DNA of 64,000 bases, taken from NCBI RefSeq assembly GCF_022229005.1, contig NZ_JAKKFD010000003.1, forward strand, positions 62,001-126,000. The letters run 5' to 3'. Made by a program: the position numbers and the translations under genes. Origin of the DNA: Micromonospora trifolii (GTDB taxonomy: Bacteria > Actinomycetota > Actinomycetes > Mycobacteriales > Micromonosporaceae). Below are positions 26,625 to 34,781 of this stretch, in pieces. The first letter of the stretch is position 1, and the number at the start of each line of letters is the position of its first letter. The notes beneath the pieces were generated by a model. That model had not been told where the DNA came from and made no database searches. It saw only the letters and a program-made list of their open reading frames with translations.

Positions 26625-27368
26625 TCAGAGCACCTGGTCGAGGAACCGGCGAAGCCGCGGATGCCCGGCCCGCTCGAAGATCGCCTCGGGTGGGCCGGCT
26701 TCCAGCACCACGCCCCGGTCCATGAAGGCGACGGTGTCGGCGACCTGCCGGGCGAAGCCCATCTCGTGGGTCACCACCACCATGGTCATGCCGGCGGCGG
26801 ACAGGTCGGCCATCACCCCGAGGACGCCCTTGACCAACTCCGGGTCGAGCGCCGAGGTGGCCTCGTCGAAGAGCATCACCTCGGGCCGCAGCGCCAGCGC
26901 GCGGGCGATCGCCACCCGCTGCTGTTGACCACCGGAGAGCTGCGCCGGCCGGGAGTCCGCCTTGCCGGCCAGCCCCACCAGCTCCAACTGGGCCCGGGCG
27001 ACGGTCTCCGCCTCGTCCGCACCGAGCTTGCGCAGCCGGCGCAGCGCCAGCGTGACGTTGCGCAGCACGCTCATGTGCGGGAAGAGGTTGAACTGCTGGA
27101 ACACCATGCCCACCCGCTGCCGCAGCGCGTCGGGGTCGTCGCCCAGCACGCTGCGCCCGTCCAGCAGCACGTCGCCCCGGTCCGGTTCGATCAGCCGGTT
27201 GATGGTGCGCAGCAGCGTGGACTTGCCCGACCCGGACGGGCCGATGACGCAGGCCGTCGCGCCCCGCGGCACCGAGAGGTCGACGCCGCGCAGCACCCGG
27301 TTCGGTCCGAAGGCGAGGTGGACGTCGCGTACGTCGAGGCTGACCGAGGTCGTCGTGGCGGTGGTCAT
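26625..27368 (-). CDS. amino-acid ABC transporter, ATP-binding subunit
   Basis: A 247-residue ATPase of the polar-amino-acid importer type. Walker A is GPSGSGKST, the Q-loop lies in [10 protein letters not shown], the signature is LSGGQQQR, Walker B is [11 protein letters not shown] and the H-loop is VTHEM; all are intact. Its ATG overlaps the permease stop by 4 nt. It is the last gene of a three-gene operon under a SAM-IV-like riboswitch, which points to a sulfur amino acid as cargo. Confidence 0.93.
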   Translation of the reverse strand: MTTATTTSVSLDVRDVHLAFGPNRVLRGVDLSVPRGATACVIGPSGSGKSTLLRTINRLIEPDRGDVLLDGRSVLGDDPDALRQRVGMVFQQFNLFPHMSVLRNVTLALRRLRKLGADEAETVARAQLELVGLAGKADSRPAQLSGGQQQRVAIARALALRPEVMLFDEATSALDPELVKGVLGVMADLSAAGMTMVVVTHEMGFARQVADTVAFMDRGVVLEAGPPEAIFERAGHPRLRRFLDQVL

Positions 27369-28141
27369 CGCCGATCTCCTTCCGTGGCGGCGTACGAAAA
27401 GGTTTCGTCGTCGTCCTCTTCGGTCGACGCGGTGGCCGGCCGGCCGTTGCGCAGCCGCCGGTCGATCCAGTTGACGACGTGCGTCAGCGGGACTGTCAAC
27501 GCCAGGTAGCACAGCCCCGCCAGCAGCAGCGCCGACTCGTTGCCGGTGGTCGCCGCGTAGTCCTGCCCGATTCGGAACAGCTCCCGCTGACTGGCCACCA
27601 GGCCGAGGAAGTAGACCAGGCTGGAGTCCTTGATCAGCGCGATGAGCTGGTTCACCCAGGCCGGCAGCACCCGCCGGATGCCCTGCGGGATGATCACCAG
27701 CCGCATCGCGTCGGCCCAGGAGAAGCCGAGCGCCCGGGCGCCCTCCAACTGGGCGGCCTCCACCGACTGGATGCCCGAGCGGAAGATCTCCCCGATGTAC
27801 GCGGCGGCGATCAGCGACAGCGCCAGGATGCCCAACGGGTAGGGGTCCGGCCCCCAGACCTGCATGCCCAGCGGGGCCAGCCCGACGCCGATCAGCAGGA
27901 TCGTCGCCGCCGCCGGCAGCCCCCGGAACACGTCGGTGTAGACCCGCGCCGGCCAGCGCAACCAGCGACTGCGGGAAATCCCGGCGACGGCCAGCAGCAG
28001 GCCCAGCACCGAGCCGAGCAGGGCGGCGGAGACCGCCAGGATCAGCGTGTTGGGCAACCCGACGGTCAGCATCTCGGGCAGCGCCTCGCGCATCGCGTCC
28101 CAGTCGAAGAAGGTCTCCCACAGGGTGCTCAACGGATCCAT
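27365..28141 (-). CDS. amino-acid ABC transporter, permease
   Basis: A 258-residue inner-membrane permease of the HisM/GlnP type with five or six hydrophobic helices. The cytoplasmic EAA loop is [19 protein letters not shown], ending at [11 protein letters not shown], the site that docks the ATPase. The tail is acidic (STEEDDDE). It overlaps the ATPase gene by 4 nt and starts 39 nt after the binding-protein stop. Only one permease gene is present, so it probably forms a homodimer. Confidence 0.92.
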   Translation of the reverse strand: MDPLSTLWETFFDWDAMREALPEMLTVGLPNTLILAVSAALLGSVLGLLLAVAGISRSRWLRWPARVYTDVFRGLPAAATILLIGVGLAPLGMQVWGPDPYPLGILALSLIAAAYIGEIFRSGIQSVEAAQLEGARALGFSWADAMRLVIIPQGIRRVLPAWVNQLIALIKDSSLVYFLGLVASQRELFRIGQDYAATTGNESALLLAGLCYLALTVPLTHVVNWIDRRLRNGRPATASTEEDDDETFSYAATEGDRR

Positions 28142-28180
28142 CTGTCGCTCCTCCTACCGCCCTGCTCGCTCGTCACCGGC

Positions 28181-29062
28181 TCAGGACGCGGCCGACGCGG
28201 ACGCCGACGGTGTGGCCGACGCGGACGGGGCCTTCACAGTGCCGCTGCCCGGCGTGAAGTCCGCCGGGATCGGCCGGCCCGGGTAGTACTGCGCCTGCAA
28301 CCGGCTCCAGGTGCCATCGGCGATGACCTCGTCGAGGCCCTTGTTCAGCGCCTCGCGCAGCTTGTCGCCGCCCTTGGCCACGGCGTACGCGGTCGGTGCC
28401 GGGCTGAGCTGCTTGGCGGCCACGGTGATCTTGCCGTTGCTGTCCGCGGCCGACTTCTCGCCGATCTCCGCCGGGGCGATCCAGGCGTCGGCGGTGCCCG
28501 CCTTGAGCTGGTTGATCGCGCCGTTGTAGTCCGGCACCCGCACGGGGTTGAGCTGCTTGCCGGTGGCGTAGTCGTCCTGGACGGTGCCCTGCACCACCAC
28601 GACCCGCTTGCCGGCGAGCTGGTCGAAGCCGGTGATCGGCGAGCCGGCCGGGACGTCCAGGCCGAAGTAGCCGAAGTCGTAGCCGTTGCCGAAGTCGACT
28701 GTCTTCTTGCGGGCCTCGGTGATGGTGATCGAGGAACTGCCCACGTCGAACTTGCGGTTGTTGACCTGGCTGAGCAGCGCGGAGAAGTCGGTGCCGACGA
28801 ACTCGACGGTGAGGCCGAGCTTGCCGGCCACCGCGGTCAACAGGTCGTTGTCGAAGCCGGTGAACCTGCCGTCCTTGAGGTACACGTTCGGCGGAGCGTC
28901 GGTCAGCGTGCCGGCGCGCAGCACGCCCGCCTGGGCCAGGCCGTACGGGTTGGCGGTGGCGTCGGACGAGCTGTCGTCGCCGCAGGCGGTGAGGGCGGTG
29001 GCGGCCAGGATCGTGGCCGCGCCCAGGGCGGCGGCACGGGTCAGGGCAGGAAGGAATCGCAC
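28181..29062 (-). CDS. amino-acid ABC transporter, substrate-binding lipoprotein
   Basis: A 293-residue extracytoplasmic binding protein. The GTG start at 29062 has GGAG seven nt upstream. It begins a lipoprotein signal with the lipobox LTAC and acylated Cys27. The mature part has the family-3 solute-binding fold (TLTDAPPNVYLKDGRFTGFD; SSSITITEARKKTVDFG). The C-terminus is a Ser/Ala/Pro-rich tail. Sequence alone says polar amino acid; the SAM-type riboswitch and Met/Cys-containing leader upstream suggest methionine, cystine or a related sulfur compound. Confidence 0.92.
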   Translation of the reverse strand: MRFLPALTRAAALGAATILAATALTACGDDSSSDATANPYGLAQAGVLRAGTLTDAPPNVYLKDGRFTGFDNDLLTAVAGKLGLTVEFVGTDFSALLSQVNNRKFDVGSSSITITEARKKTVDFGNGYDFGYFGLDVPAGSPITGFDQLAGKRVVVVQGTVQDDYATGKQLNPVRVPDYNGAINQLKAGTADAWIAPAEIGEKSAADSNGKITVAAKQLSPAPTAYAVAKGGDKLREALNKGLDEVIADGTWSRLQAQYYPGRPIPADFTPGSGTVKAPSASATPSASASAAS

Positions 29063-29090
29063 TGGTGTCTCCGAAAGGGTGGTGTCTCGG

Positions 29091-29108
29091 GGCGCACGGA
29101 CGTGCGCC
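29091..29108 (-). promoter_or_regulatory. hairpin between leader peptide and transporter operon (possible attenuator)
   Basis: Perfect 8-bp stem (GGCGCACG / CGTGCGCC) with a 2-nt loop, located after the leader-peptide stop and 29 nt before the GTG at 29062. It could act as a conditional terminator or block the ribosome site. Confidence 0.45.
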
Positions 29109-29163
29109 ACCGACGGCGCGCCCGATGGGCGTACCGGTGGGAAGGGAGCTCGGGAAGGGGGTG

Positions 29164-29304
29164 CTAGAGCGCGGTGCCGCGACGACAGGCGGCGCTGCAC
29201 ATTCGCATCATGTCCACGTGCCGTCGCCGGGTCAGTGCGGGCGAGGGTCGACCGGCGCGGGAGTCCGCGACGTCGGTCGGTGGGGCGGTGCGCAGGATGC
29301 TCAT
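29164..29304 (-). CDS. putative leader peptide (46 aa)
   Basis: A 46-residue peptide ending in TRRRHVDMMRMCSAACRR. The RRHxDxxR-x-C pattern near the C-terminus is characteristic of the small leader peptides found upstream of sulfur-metabolism and transporter operons in actinomycetes. Met and Cys codons cluster there (MMRMC, AAC), so ribosome stalling on low Met or Cys could tune the downstream hairpin. It lies between the SAM-IV-like riboswitch and the ABC operon on the same strand. The start ATG has GGGAG nearby. Direct function as a protein is unlikely. Confidence 0.7.
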   Translation of the reverse strand: MSILRTAPPTDVADSRAGRPSPALTRRRHVDMMRMCSAACRRGTAL

Positions 29305-29363
29305 GGTTCTCCCGGGTCTGTGCTGACCTGGGTGCCAGGCCACGCTTGCACCGACGTCGTGCC

Positions 29364-29448
29364 GGTGCCTGGTCTTCACCCGGGGCACCCCACCGCGGAG
29401 GAGGGTTGCCGGCCAGCGAGCCGGGGCTTCGCGCTGGCACTCATGACC
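29364..29448 (-). promoter_or_regulatory. SAM-IV-like riboswitch
   Basis: The minus strand shows, in order, GGTCATGAGTGCCAGCG, GAAGCCCCGGC, CCGGCAACCCTCC, GCGGTGGGGTGCC and GGGTGAAGACC. These match what I recall of the actinobacterial SAM-IV riboswitch. The outer helix pairs GGTC (29448-29445) with GACC (29374-29371), and CCAGCG pairs with CGCTGG. It is 60 nt upstream of the leader peptide and ~300 nt upstream of the ABC operon. It would reduce expression when S-adenosylmethionine is abundant. A covariance-model search was not possible here. Confidence 0.8.
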
Positions 29449-29455
29449 TGCGCCG

Positions 29456-29486
29456 AGGCTAGCAGCAGGAACCTGGGGATCGTCCA
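29456..29486 (-). promoter_or_regulatory. promoter of the riboswitch-ABC operon
   Basis: TAGCCT (29461-29456) lies 7 nt upstream of the predicted 5' end of the riboswitch. A weak -35 TGGACG sits 19 nt further upstream. The position fits transcription starting right at the aptamer. Confidence 0.45.
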
Positions 29487-29521
29487 GTCGTTATGACCAC
29501 GCTCACCGTGCGCGACGAACT

Positions 29522-29543
29522 GCCGGCTCGCAGGTCAGCCGGC
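29522..29543 (-). terminator. hairpin at the end of the APC permease gene
   Basis: GCCGGCT and AGCCGGC arms with an 8-nt loop overlap the permease stop codon and separate it from the divergently controlled region downstream. Confidence 0.45.
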
Positions 29544-31493
29544 GTGCACGTGCGGTCGACGGTGCGGGTCGGGCTCCTGGCGGCGCAGGATCTCCCGGGT
29601 CACCGAGGCGATCGCGCCCTGCCCGAACGCCAGGTAGCGCAGGAAGTTGCGAGTCGGGCCGCCCTCGGACCACTCGAAGTAGATGTGGGGGCGCCGACGG
29701 CTGCGGTCGCGGATCTCCAGCAGCAGGGCGGCGAGCGCGGTGGGCACCGACGAGCTGGCCAGGCTGAGCACCGGGAAGCGGCCGTCGACCACCCCGCCGC
29801 GGACCAGCAGCTCCGTCTCGAAGTCGGACGGGTCGGTGACAGTGACCTCGACGAAGATCACGTCGCTGTCGTCGGGAAAGTCGTTGTCCGCCATGGTCTG
29901 CGCCAGCTTGGCGCGGTACTCCGCCTCGTCGCGCCGGTCGGGTTCGTGCGCGACGAGGCGGATCCGCCGTCCGGCGCGCTCGTCGATCATCCGGGCGGCC
30001 GTCCGGTCCAGCTCGACGTGGTCGACGCGCAGCTCGTAGGCCCGCATCACCCGGGACAGCACCGACACCAGGATGATCCCGCCGATGAAACAAGCCGCGA
30101 TCTTGACGCCGTCCGGGCGCTCCACCACGTTCGCCACAGTGGTGTAGACGAAGATCACCGCGATGACGCCGAACGCGATGGTGCGGCCGCGCTGACGCTG
30201 CCGGAGCGCCGCGAGCGTCACCGCCGTCGCGGCCGAGGTGATCAACACCAGGACCCCGGTGGCGTACGCGCCGCCCTGCGCGTCCACGCTGGCCTCGAAG
30301 ACGATCGTGATCAGGAACGCCACGGCCGTGAAGACCAGCACCAGCGGCCGGACGGCTCGCGCCCAGGTCGGCGCCATGCCGTAGCGGGGCAGGTAGCGCG
30401 GCACCAGGTTGAGCAGACCAGCCATCGCCGATGCCCCGGCGAACCAGAGGATGCCGATGGTGGACAGGTCGTAGATGGTGCCGAACACCTCGCCGAGGTG
30501 GGCGTGCGCCAGGTAGGCCAACGCGCGCCCGTTCGCCGGCCCGCCCGGCTCGAACGCCTCCGGCGGAATGAGCACGGTGGTCGTCACGCTGCTGGTGATC
30601 AGGAAGACGCTCATGATCACCGCTGCGGTGGTGAGCAGCCGGCGGGCGCCACGGATCCGGCCCAGCGGTCGTGCCTCCGAGTCCTGCGGGTCACCTCGTA
30701 CGCTCGGCATGACCGCCACCCCGGTCTCGAAACCGGACAGACCCAACGCCAGCTTCGGAAAGACCAGCAGCGACAGCCCGACCACCAGCCACGGATCACC
30801 GTGCCCGGTGGTCAACATGGTGGTCCAGTCGCCGACAGCGCTCGGATGCGTCGCCACCCGCCACAGCGCGTCGGCCACCACCACCGCGTTCAGCGTCAGA
30901 TAGACCGCGACCAGGACGACGGCGATCCCGATGGCCTCGGTGAATCCCTTGAGGAACACCGTGCCCAGCAGCGACACCAGCAGCAGCGTGACGAGCACCT
31001 CGTGACCCTTGAGCCCACTCGGCCAGAACGGGTTCTCGTCGATGTGCGCCGTCGCGTCGGCGGCCGAGAGGGTGATGGTGATGATGAAGTCGGTGGCCGC
31101 GAAACCGAGCAGCACCAGCACCAGCAACTTGCCCGGCCAGTAGCTGAGCAGGCGTACCAGCATCGCGATGGAGCCCTCACCGTGCGGGCTCTCCACCGCC
31201 ACCCGTCGGTAGACCGGCAACGCTCCCAGCAGGGTCACCAGCACCAGCACCAGTGTCGCCACCGGTGAGAGCGCCCCGGCGGCCAGCGCCGCGATGCCCG
31301 GCTGGTAACCCAACGTGGAGAAGTAGTCGACCCCGGTCAGGCACATCACCTTCCACCACGGGTGGTGCCGGTGCTCCGGCGGGCGCCCGTGCGGCCCCGG
31401 GTGCTGCACGGCCTGGTCCGAGCCGGCGTCGAGCAGCCACCCCCGCAACCGGCCGGCGCGTCTGTCGACAGTCACCGGCGCGTCCCCCGTCAT
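29535..31493 (-). CDS. APC-superfamily permease with large cytoplasmic C-terminus
   Basis: A 652-residue transporter. About twelve hydrophobic helices lie between ~45 and ~465. The opening [19 protein letters not shown] is the APC substrate-loop motif, and [18 protein letters not shown] matches helix 6 of the fold. The C-terminal ~185 residues are soluble, mixed alpha/beta. This architecture resembles the amino-acid and K+ uptake APC proteins (YdaO/KimA-like), so either an amino acid or potassium is possible. It is divergent from corA with a palindrome over its promoter region. Confidence 0.82.
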   Translation of the reverse strand: MTGDAPVTVDRRAGRLRGWLLDAGSDQAVQHPGPHGRPPEHRHHPWWKVMCLTGVDYFSTLGYQPGIAALAAGALSPVATLVLVLVTLLGALPVYRRVAVESPHGEGSIAMLVRLLSYWPGKLLVLVLLGFAATDFIITITLSAADATAHIDENPFWPSGLKGHEVLVTLLLVSLLGTVFLKGFTEAIGIAVVLVAVYLTLNAVVVADALWRVATHPSAVGDWTTMLTTGHGDPWLVVGLSLLVFPKLALGLSGFETGVAVMPSVRGDPQDSEARPLGRIRGARRLLTTAAVIMSVFLITSSVTTTVLIPPEAFEPGGPANGRALAYLAHAHLGEVFGTIYDLSTIGILWFAGASAMAGLLNLVPRYLPRYGMAPTWARAVRPLVLVFTAVAFLITIVFEASVDAQGGAYATGVLVLITSAATAVTLAALRQRQRGRTIAFGVIAVIFVYTTVANVVERPDGVKIAACFIGGIILVSVLSRVMRAYELRVDHVELDRTAARMIDERAGRRIRLVAHEPDRRDEAEYRAKLAQTMADNDFPDDSDVIFVEVTVTDPSDFETELLVRGGVVDGRFPVLSLASSSVPTALAALLLEIRDRSRRRPHIYFEWSEGGPTRNFLRYLAFGQGAIASVTREILRRQEPDPHRRPHVHAG

Positions 31494-31498
31494 CCGCC

Positions 31499-31517
31499 CA
31501 CGGTCACCGTGAGTATC
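31499..31517 (-). promoter_or_regulatory. palindrome and -10-like box upstream of the APC permease
   Basis: CACGGTCACCGTG (31499-31511) is a perfect dyad with a single central base. GATACT on the minus strand (31517-31512) sits directly upstream, placing the dyad at the expected transcription start, a typical operator position. No good -35 is visible. Confidence 0.35.
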
Positions 31518-31647
31518 CGCCCGACGGGCCGCCCCCGTCCGCCGGTGCGCGGAACCCAGCCGACGCCACGGCGGGTTTCAGGGCCCGGGACAGGGGGGAA
31601 GCAGCGCCCCGGGCTGGACGGGACGGCACCGGGGGAGGGGACAGGGC

Positions 31648-32778
31648 ATGGTTGGCAGCCGTCGCTTCCGCCCGGGTGGTGGCTTCGGCCGCCAACTCGA
31701 CGAGTACGAGACGAGGGTCGGTGTGCCCCCGTCCACGGAGCCGCCCGCCGCGTCCCACGGCGGCCTGGTGGACAGCGCGGTCTACATCCGAGGGCACCGG
31801 TTCGCCTCGCCGTCCGGCCTCGCCGAGACGTACCGCTGCCTCCAGGAGCAGGACGGCGCGATGGCCTGGATCGGGTTGTACCGACCCGACATCGAGCAGA
31901 TCACCTCGCTGGCCCGGGAGTTTCGGCTGCACGACCTGGCGGTCGAGGACGCGATCAACGCCCACCAGCGGCCCAAGCTGGAGCGGTACGGGCACACCCT
32001 GTTCGTGGTGCTGCGCGCCGCCCGCTACGACGACCTGCGGGAGGAGGTCGAGTTCTCCGAGTTGCACCTGTTCATCGGCCCGGGCTTCGTGGTCACCGTC
32101 CGACACGGTGAGGCGCCCGACCTGGCCGCGGTGCGGCGGCGGCTGGAGACCGAGGCGCAGATGCTCGCCCGGGGGCCGGAAGCGGTCCTGTACGCGATCC
32201 TCGACCAGGTCGTCGACGGGTACGCGCCGGTCGTGGCGGGACTGGAGAACGACATCGACGAGATCGAGACCCAGGTGTTCGGTGGTGACCCGAACGCCAG
32301 CCGCCGCATCTACGGGCTCAGCCGCGAGGTCATCCAGTTCCAGCGGGCCGCCCGCCCTCTGCTCAGCGTGCTCGACGCGCTGGCCGACGGCGCCGGCAGT
32401 GCCAGCGCCGACGAGGAACTGCGCCGCTACCTGCGCGACGTGACCGACCACCTGACCCAGGTGGTGGAGCGGGTGGACGGTTTCCGGCACCTGTTGCAGA
32501 ACATCCTCACCGTCAACGCCACCCTCGTCTCGCAGCAGCAGAACGAGGAGATGCGCAGCCTCACCGCGGCCAGCTACAGCCAGAACGAGGAGCTGAAGAA
32601 GGTCTCCTCCTGGGCGGCGATCCTCTTTGCTCCCACGCTCATCGGCACCGTGTACGGCATGAACTTCGTCCACATGCCGGAGCTGAACTGGCGCTTCGGC
32701 TATCTCTTCGCGCTGCTGTTGATGCTGCTGGTCTGCGGCACCCTCTATGTGATCTTCAAGCGGCGCGGCTGGCTCTGA
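31648..32778 (+). CDS. corA: CorA-type magnesium/cobalt channel
   Basis: A 376-residue CorA-family channel. The N-terminal ~270 residues form the cytosolic alpha/beta and long-helix domain (LHLFIGPGFVVTVRH; LENDIDEIETQVFGG). Two C-terminal helices follow. The signature YGMNF, with GMN at about residues 336-338, ends the first helix, and the MPE loop (HMPELNWRFGY) is next. The basic end (FKRRGWL) is conserved in the family. The ATG has a GGGGAGGGG ribosome site. It should conduct Mg2+ into the cell as a pentamer. Confidence 0.93.
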   Translation: MVGSRRFRPGGGFGRQLDEYETRVGVPPSTEPPAASHGGLVDSAVYIRGHRFASPSGLAETYRCLQEQDGAMAWIGLYRPDIEQITSLAREFRLHDLAVEDAINAHQRPKLERYGHTLFVVLRAARYDDLREEVEFSELHLFIGPGFVVTVRHGEAPDLAAVRRRLETEAQMLARGPEAVLYAILDQVVDGYAPVVAGLENDIDEIETQVFGGDPNASRRIYGLSREVIQFQRAARPLLSVLDALADGAGSASADEELRRYLRDVTDHLTQVVERVDGFRHLLQNILTVNATLVSQQQNEEMRSLTAASYSQNEELKKVSSWAAILFAPTLIGTVYGMNFVHMPELNWRFGYLFALLLMLLVCGTLYVIFKRRGWL

Positions 32779-32794
32779 GTCGCGCGGCCGGGAT

Positions 32795-32980
32795 TCACTC
32801 GATGCCGCGAAGGATGTGCCGCTCGTCCTCGACGTCGTCGTCGCCGGCACTGATCCGGCCGAGCAGTACGGCGGCCGCCCAGATCGTCAGTGGCGTGGCC
32901 GCCCCGGTCATTCCGCCGCCGGTCCGGTCGTCCCGGGTCTGGCTCCGCTCTGTGCGCGGTGGCCTGCGCTGAGCCTGCAT
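32795..32980 (-). CDS. small protein (61 aa), unknown function
   Basis: A short protein with a basic, polar N-terminal half, a hydrophobic stretch (TPLTIWAAAVLLGRI) and an acidic tail (GDDDVEDERHILRGIE). The ATG at 32980 is preceded by GAGGAGAGG. It ends 16 nt from the convergent corA stop. The tail composition looks coding, but no family is recognised. Confidence 0.5.
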   Translation of the reverse strand: MQAQRRPPRTERSQTRDDRTGGGMTGAATPLTIWAAAVLLGRISAGDDDVEDERHILRGIE

Positions 32981-33189
32981 GGGCCCTGCCTCTCCTCGTC
33001 GAAGCCGCCGTGGGTGGCGCGGGGTGACCCCGCGCCACACCGGCCGGGCGAACCGCCTGCGAGCAGCTCACCACCGGTACGACAGCCACTCGAACCTTCC
33101 CACGCCCGGCCGCATCCGCACCGCTTGTTTTCGGGTTTCCGACTGTCGCCCGCCAAACCGGACATTACGCCTCGACGGTCGAGGCGTGG

Positions 33190-33705
33190 TCAAGGCAGCG
33201 GGTGGGCGATACCGCGGGCGTGGTCGGTGAGCGCCGCGCCGACCACCGTCGCGGCCAGCGGCAACACCTCCAGACAGCGGCGTACCGCTGCGGCCATCAG
33301 CGTGTTCGGCACCCGCATGGACAGCGTGCAGTGCGGCACCCACCGCCCCGGCTGGTAGTGCTCGGCGAGGGGGATGCCGGCGGCGGCGAGCCGGTCGTGC
33401 ACCAGCCGGTGGTGCGCCAGCAACTCCGGGGTGGGAGCCGGGCCGAGCCAGAGCACCCGACCGACGAACTGGCCGGCGTGCTGGAAGTCGAGCCGCAGCG
33501 GGGCGGCCACCACAGTCCCCTGTAGCGCCTCGGCGACCTGCTCGGGGTCGAATCGAGGCGCCACCATGAGCGAGACGTGCGGACGGTGGCGCTGCTCCAG
33601 CAGCGAGCGCATGCTCTGCACGCCCTCGGCCTCCAGCGCGTCCCAAAGCACCCGGATCCGGCGGGTGGCGTCCGGGTCCAGGTACAACTCCACCGCGGCG
33701 ACCAT
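33190..33705 (-). CDS. 2'-5' RNA ligase family (2H phosphoesterase) protein
   Basis: A 171-residue protein with the two HxS/T motifs of the 2H superfamily: His43-Val-Ser45 (HVSLMV) and His125-Cys-Thr127 (HCTLSM), each at the end of a central strand. Length and spacing are normal. Family members hydrolyse 2',3'-cyclic phosphates or ligate RNA ends; the specific substrate is unknown. It is transcribed alone. Confidence 0.85.
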   Translation of the reverse strand: MVAAVELYLDPDATRRIRVLWDALEAEGVQSMRSLLEQRHRPHVSLMVAPRFDPEQVAEALQGTVVAAPLRLDFQHAGQFVGRVLWLGPAPTPELLAHHRLVHDRLAAAGIPLAEHYQPGRWVPHCTLSMRVPNTLMAAAVRRCLEVLPLAATVVGAALTDHARGIAHPLP

Positions 33706-33783
33706 TTGATCACCGTAGCGGCCGAGGTTTGCGCGCCCGGGTCCGGCGGTACCTGTTCGGAAACCGACCAGGAAGGCGTTCCC

Positions 33784-34293
33784 GTGGATGTGAGTGACCT
33801 GCTGACCGAGGCGTACGACCGGCTGCCCGACCTCGTCCGCGCGGCCGTCGACGGCCTCAGCCCCGATCAACTGCGCCAGCAGCCCGGGCCGGGCGCCAAC
33901 TCGGTCGGCTGGCTGGTCTGGCACCTCACCCGGGTGCAGGACCACCACGTCGCCGACCTGCTCGACGCCGAGCAGATCTGGGTGAGCGGCGACTGGGCGG
34001 GTCGGTTCGGGCTCGCCGCCGACCCCGACGACACCGGCTACGGGCACTCGCCCGCTCAGGTGGCGGCGGTGCGACCGGAGAGCGCGCAGGCGTTGATCAA
34101 CTACTACGGGGCGGTCGCGGCGCGTACCGGAAGCTTCCTGGCCGGCCTGGTCCCGGCGGACCTGGACCGCGTGATCGACGAGGCGTGGGACCCGCCGGTC
34201 ACCCTCGGCGTCCGGTTGGTCAGCATCGCCGACGACGACCTGCAACACGTGGGCCAGGCCGCCTACGTGCGCGGCCTGGTCGAGGCCGGCTGA
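33784..34293 (+). CDS. DinB/mycothiol-transferase-type protein (DUF664-like)
   Basis: A 169-residue four-helix-bundle protein. The His triad for metal binding is recognisable in VWHLTRVQDHH and DDLQHVGQAAYVRGL. GANSVGWLVWHL is the usual opening of DUF664 members. In actinomycetes these are predicted mycothiol-dependent S-transferases. The GTG at 33784 is preceded by AGGAAGG and is preferred to longer versions. It is a single gene between divergent and same-strand neighbours. Confidence 0.82.
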   Translation: MDVSDLLTEAYDRLPDLVRAAVDGLSPDQLRQQPGPGANSVGWLVWHLTRVQDHHVADLLDAEQIWVSGDWAGRFGLAADPDDTGYGHSPAQVAAVRPESAQALINYYGAVAARTGSFLAGLVPADLDRVIDEAWDPPVTLGVRLVSIADDDLQHVGQAAYVRGLVEAG

Positions 34294-34373
34294 CGCACCC
34301 CTCACCCTCTTCGGGTGAACCGGGCTCACCCCGACGCGGGTGATCCTGCGGGAAACCGTGGGGAGGGGACCCG

Positions 34374-34781
34374 ATGGGCGCGACGGCGGAGCAGTACCTA
34401 CGGCAGCTGGACACCGGTCGGCGGCCCGACCTGCCGGAGACCACAGCGGGGACGCTGCGGCTGGACTTCCGCGACGACGGCAGCACCGATCACTGGTACC
34501 TGACCATCGCCGACCAACAGGTCCGGGTGACCCGCTCAGCCGACGATGCCGAGCTTGTGGTGCGGGCCGATCGGGCGGTCTTCGACCGGATGGCCCGCGG
34601 CGAGCTGCACCCGGGCGCGGGCCTGTTGCGCAACGAGCTGACCGTGCAGGGCAACATGCAACTGCTGATGCTGCTGCGGCGGATCTTCTCCGGGCCGGTA
34701 GGCGCCCGTCACCCGCAGGAGCTGGGCCGGGCCGCCCTGGTTGGCCGGGCCGCGACGACCGCTCGGAATGAGCGGTCGTGA
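34374..34781 (+). CDS. SCP2 sterol-carrier-type domain protein
   Basis: A 135-residue protein covering one SCP2 domain: TLRLDFRDDGSTDHWYLTIA, then ELVVRADRAVFDRMARGEL and the lipid-pocket helix LTVQGNMQLLMLLRRIF. SCP2 domains bind lipids or hydrophobic ligands. A GGGGAGGGG ribosome site precedes the ATG. Its stop overlaps the GTG of the debranching-type enzyme (GTGA), so the two are translated together, although a functional link is unclear. Confidence 0.82.
   Translation: MGATAEQYLRQLDTGRRPDLPETTAGTLRLDFRDDGSTDHWYLTIADQQVRVTRSADDAELVVRADRAVFDRMARGELHPGAGLLRNELTVQGNMQLLMLLRRIFSGPVGARHPQELGRAALVGRAATTARNERS

Noticed and set aside
31494..31647. Cyclic-di-AMP riboswitch (ydaO type) before the APC permease
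   Set aside because: KimA-like transporters suggested it, but none of the conserved riboswitch segments are visible in the 154-nt region.
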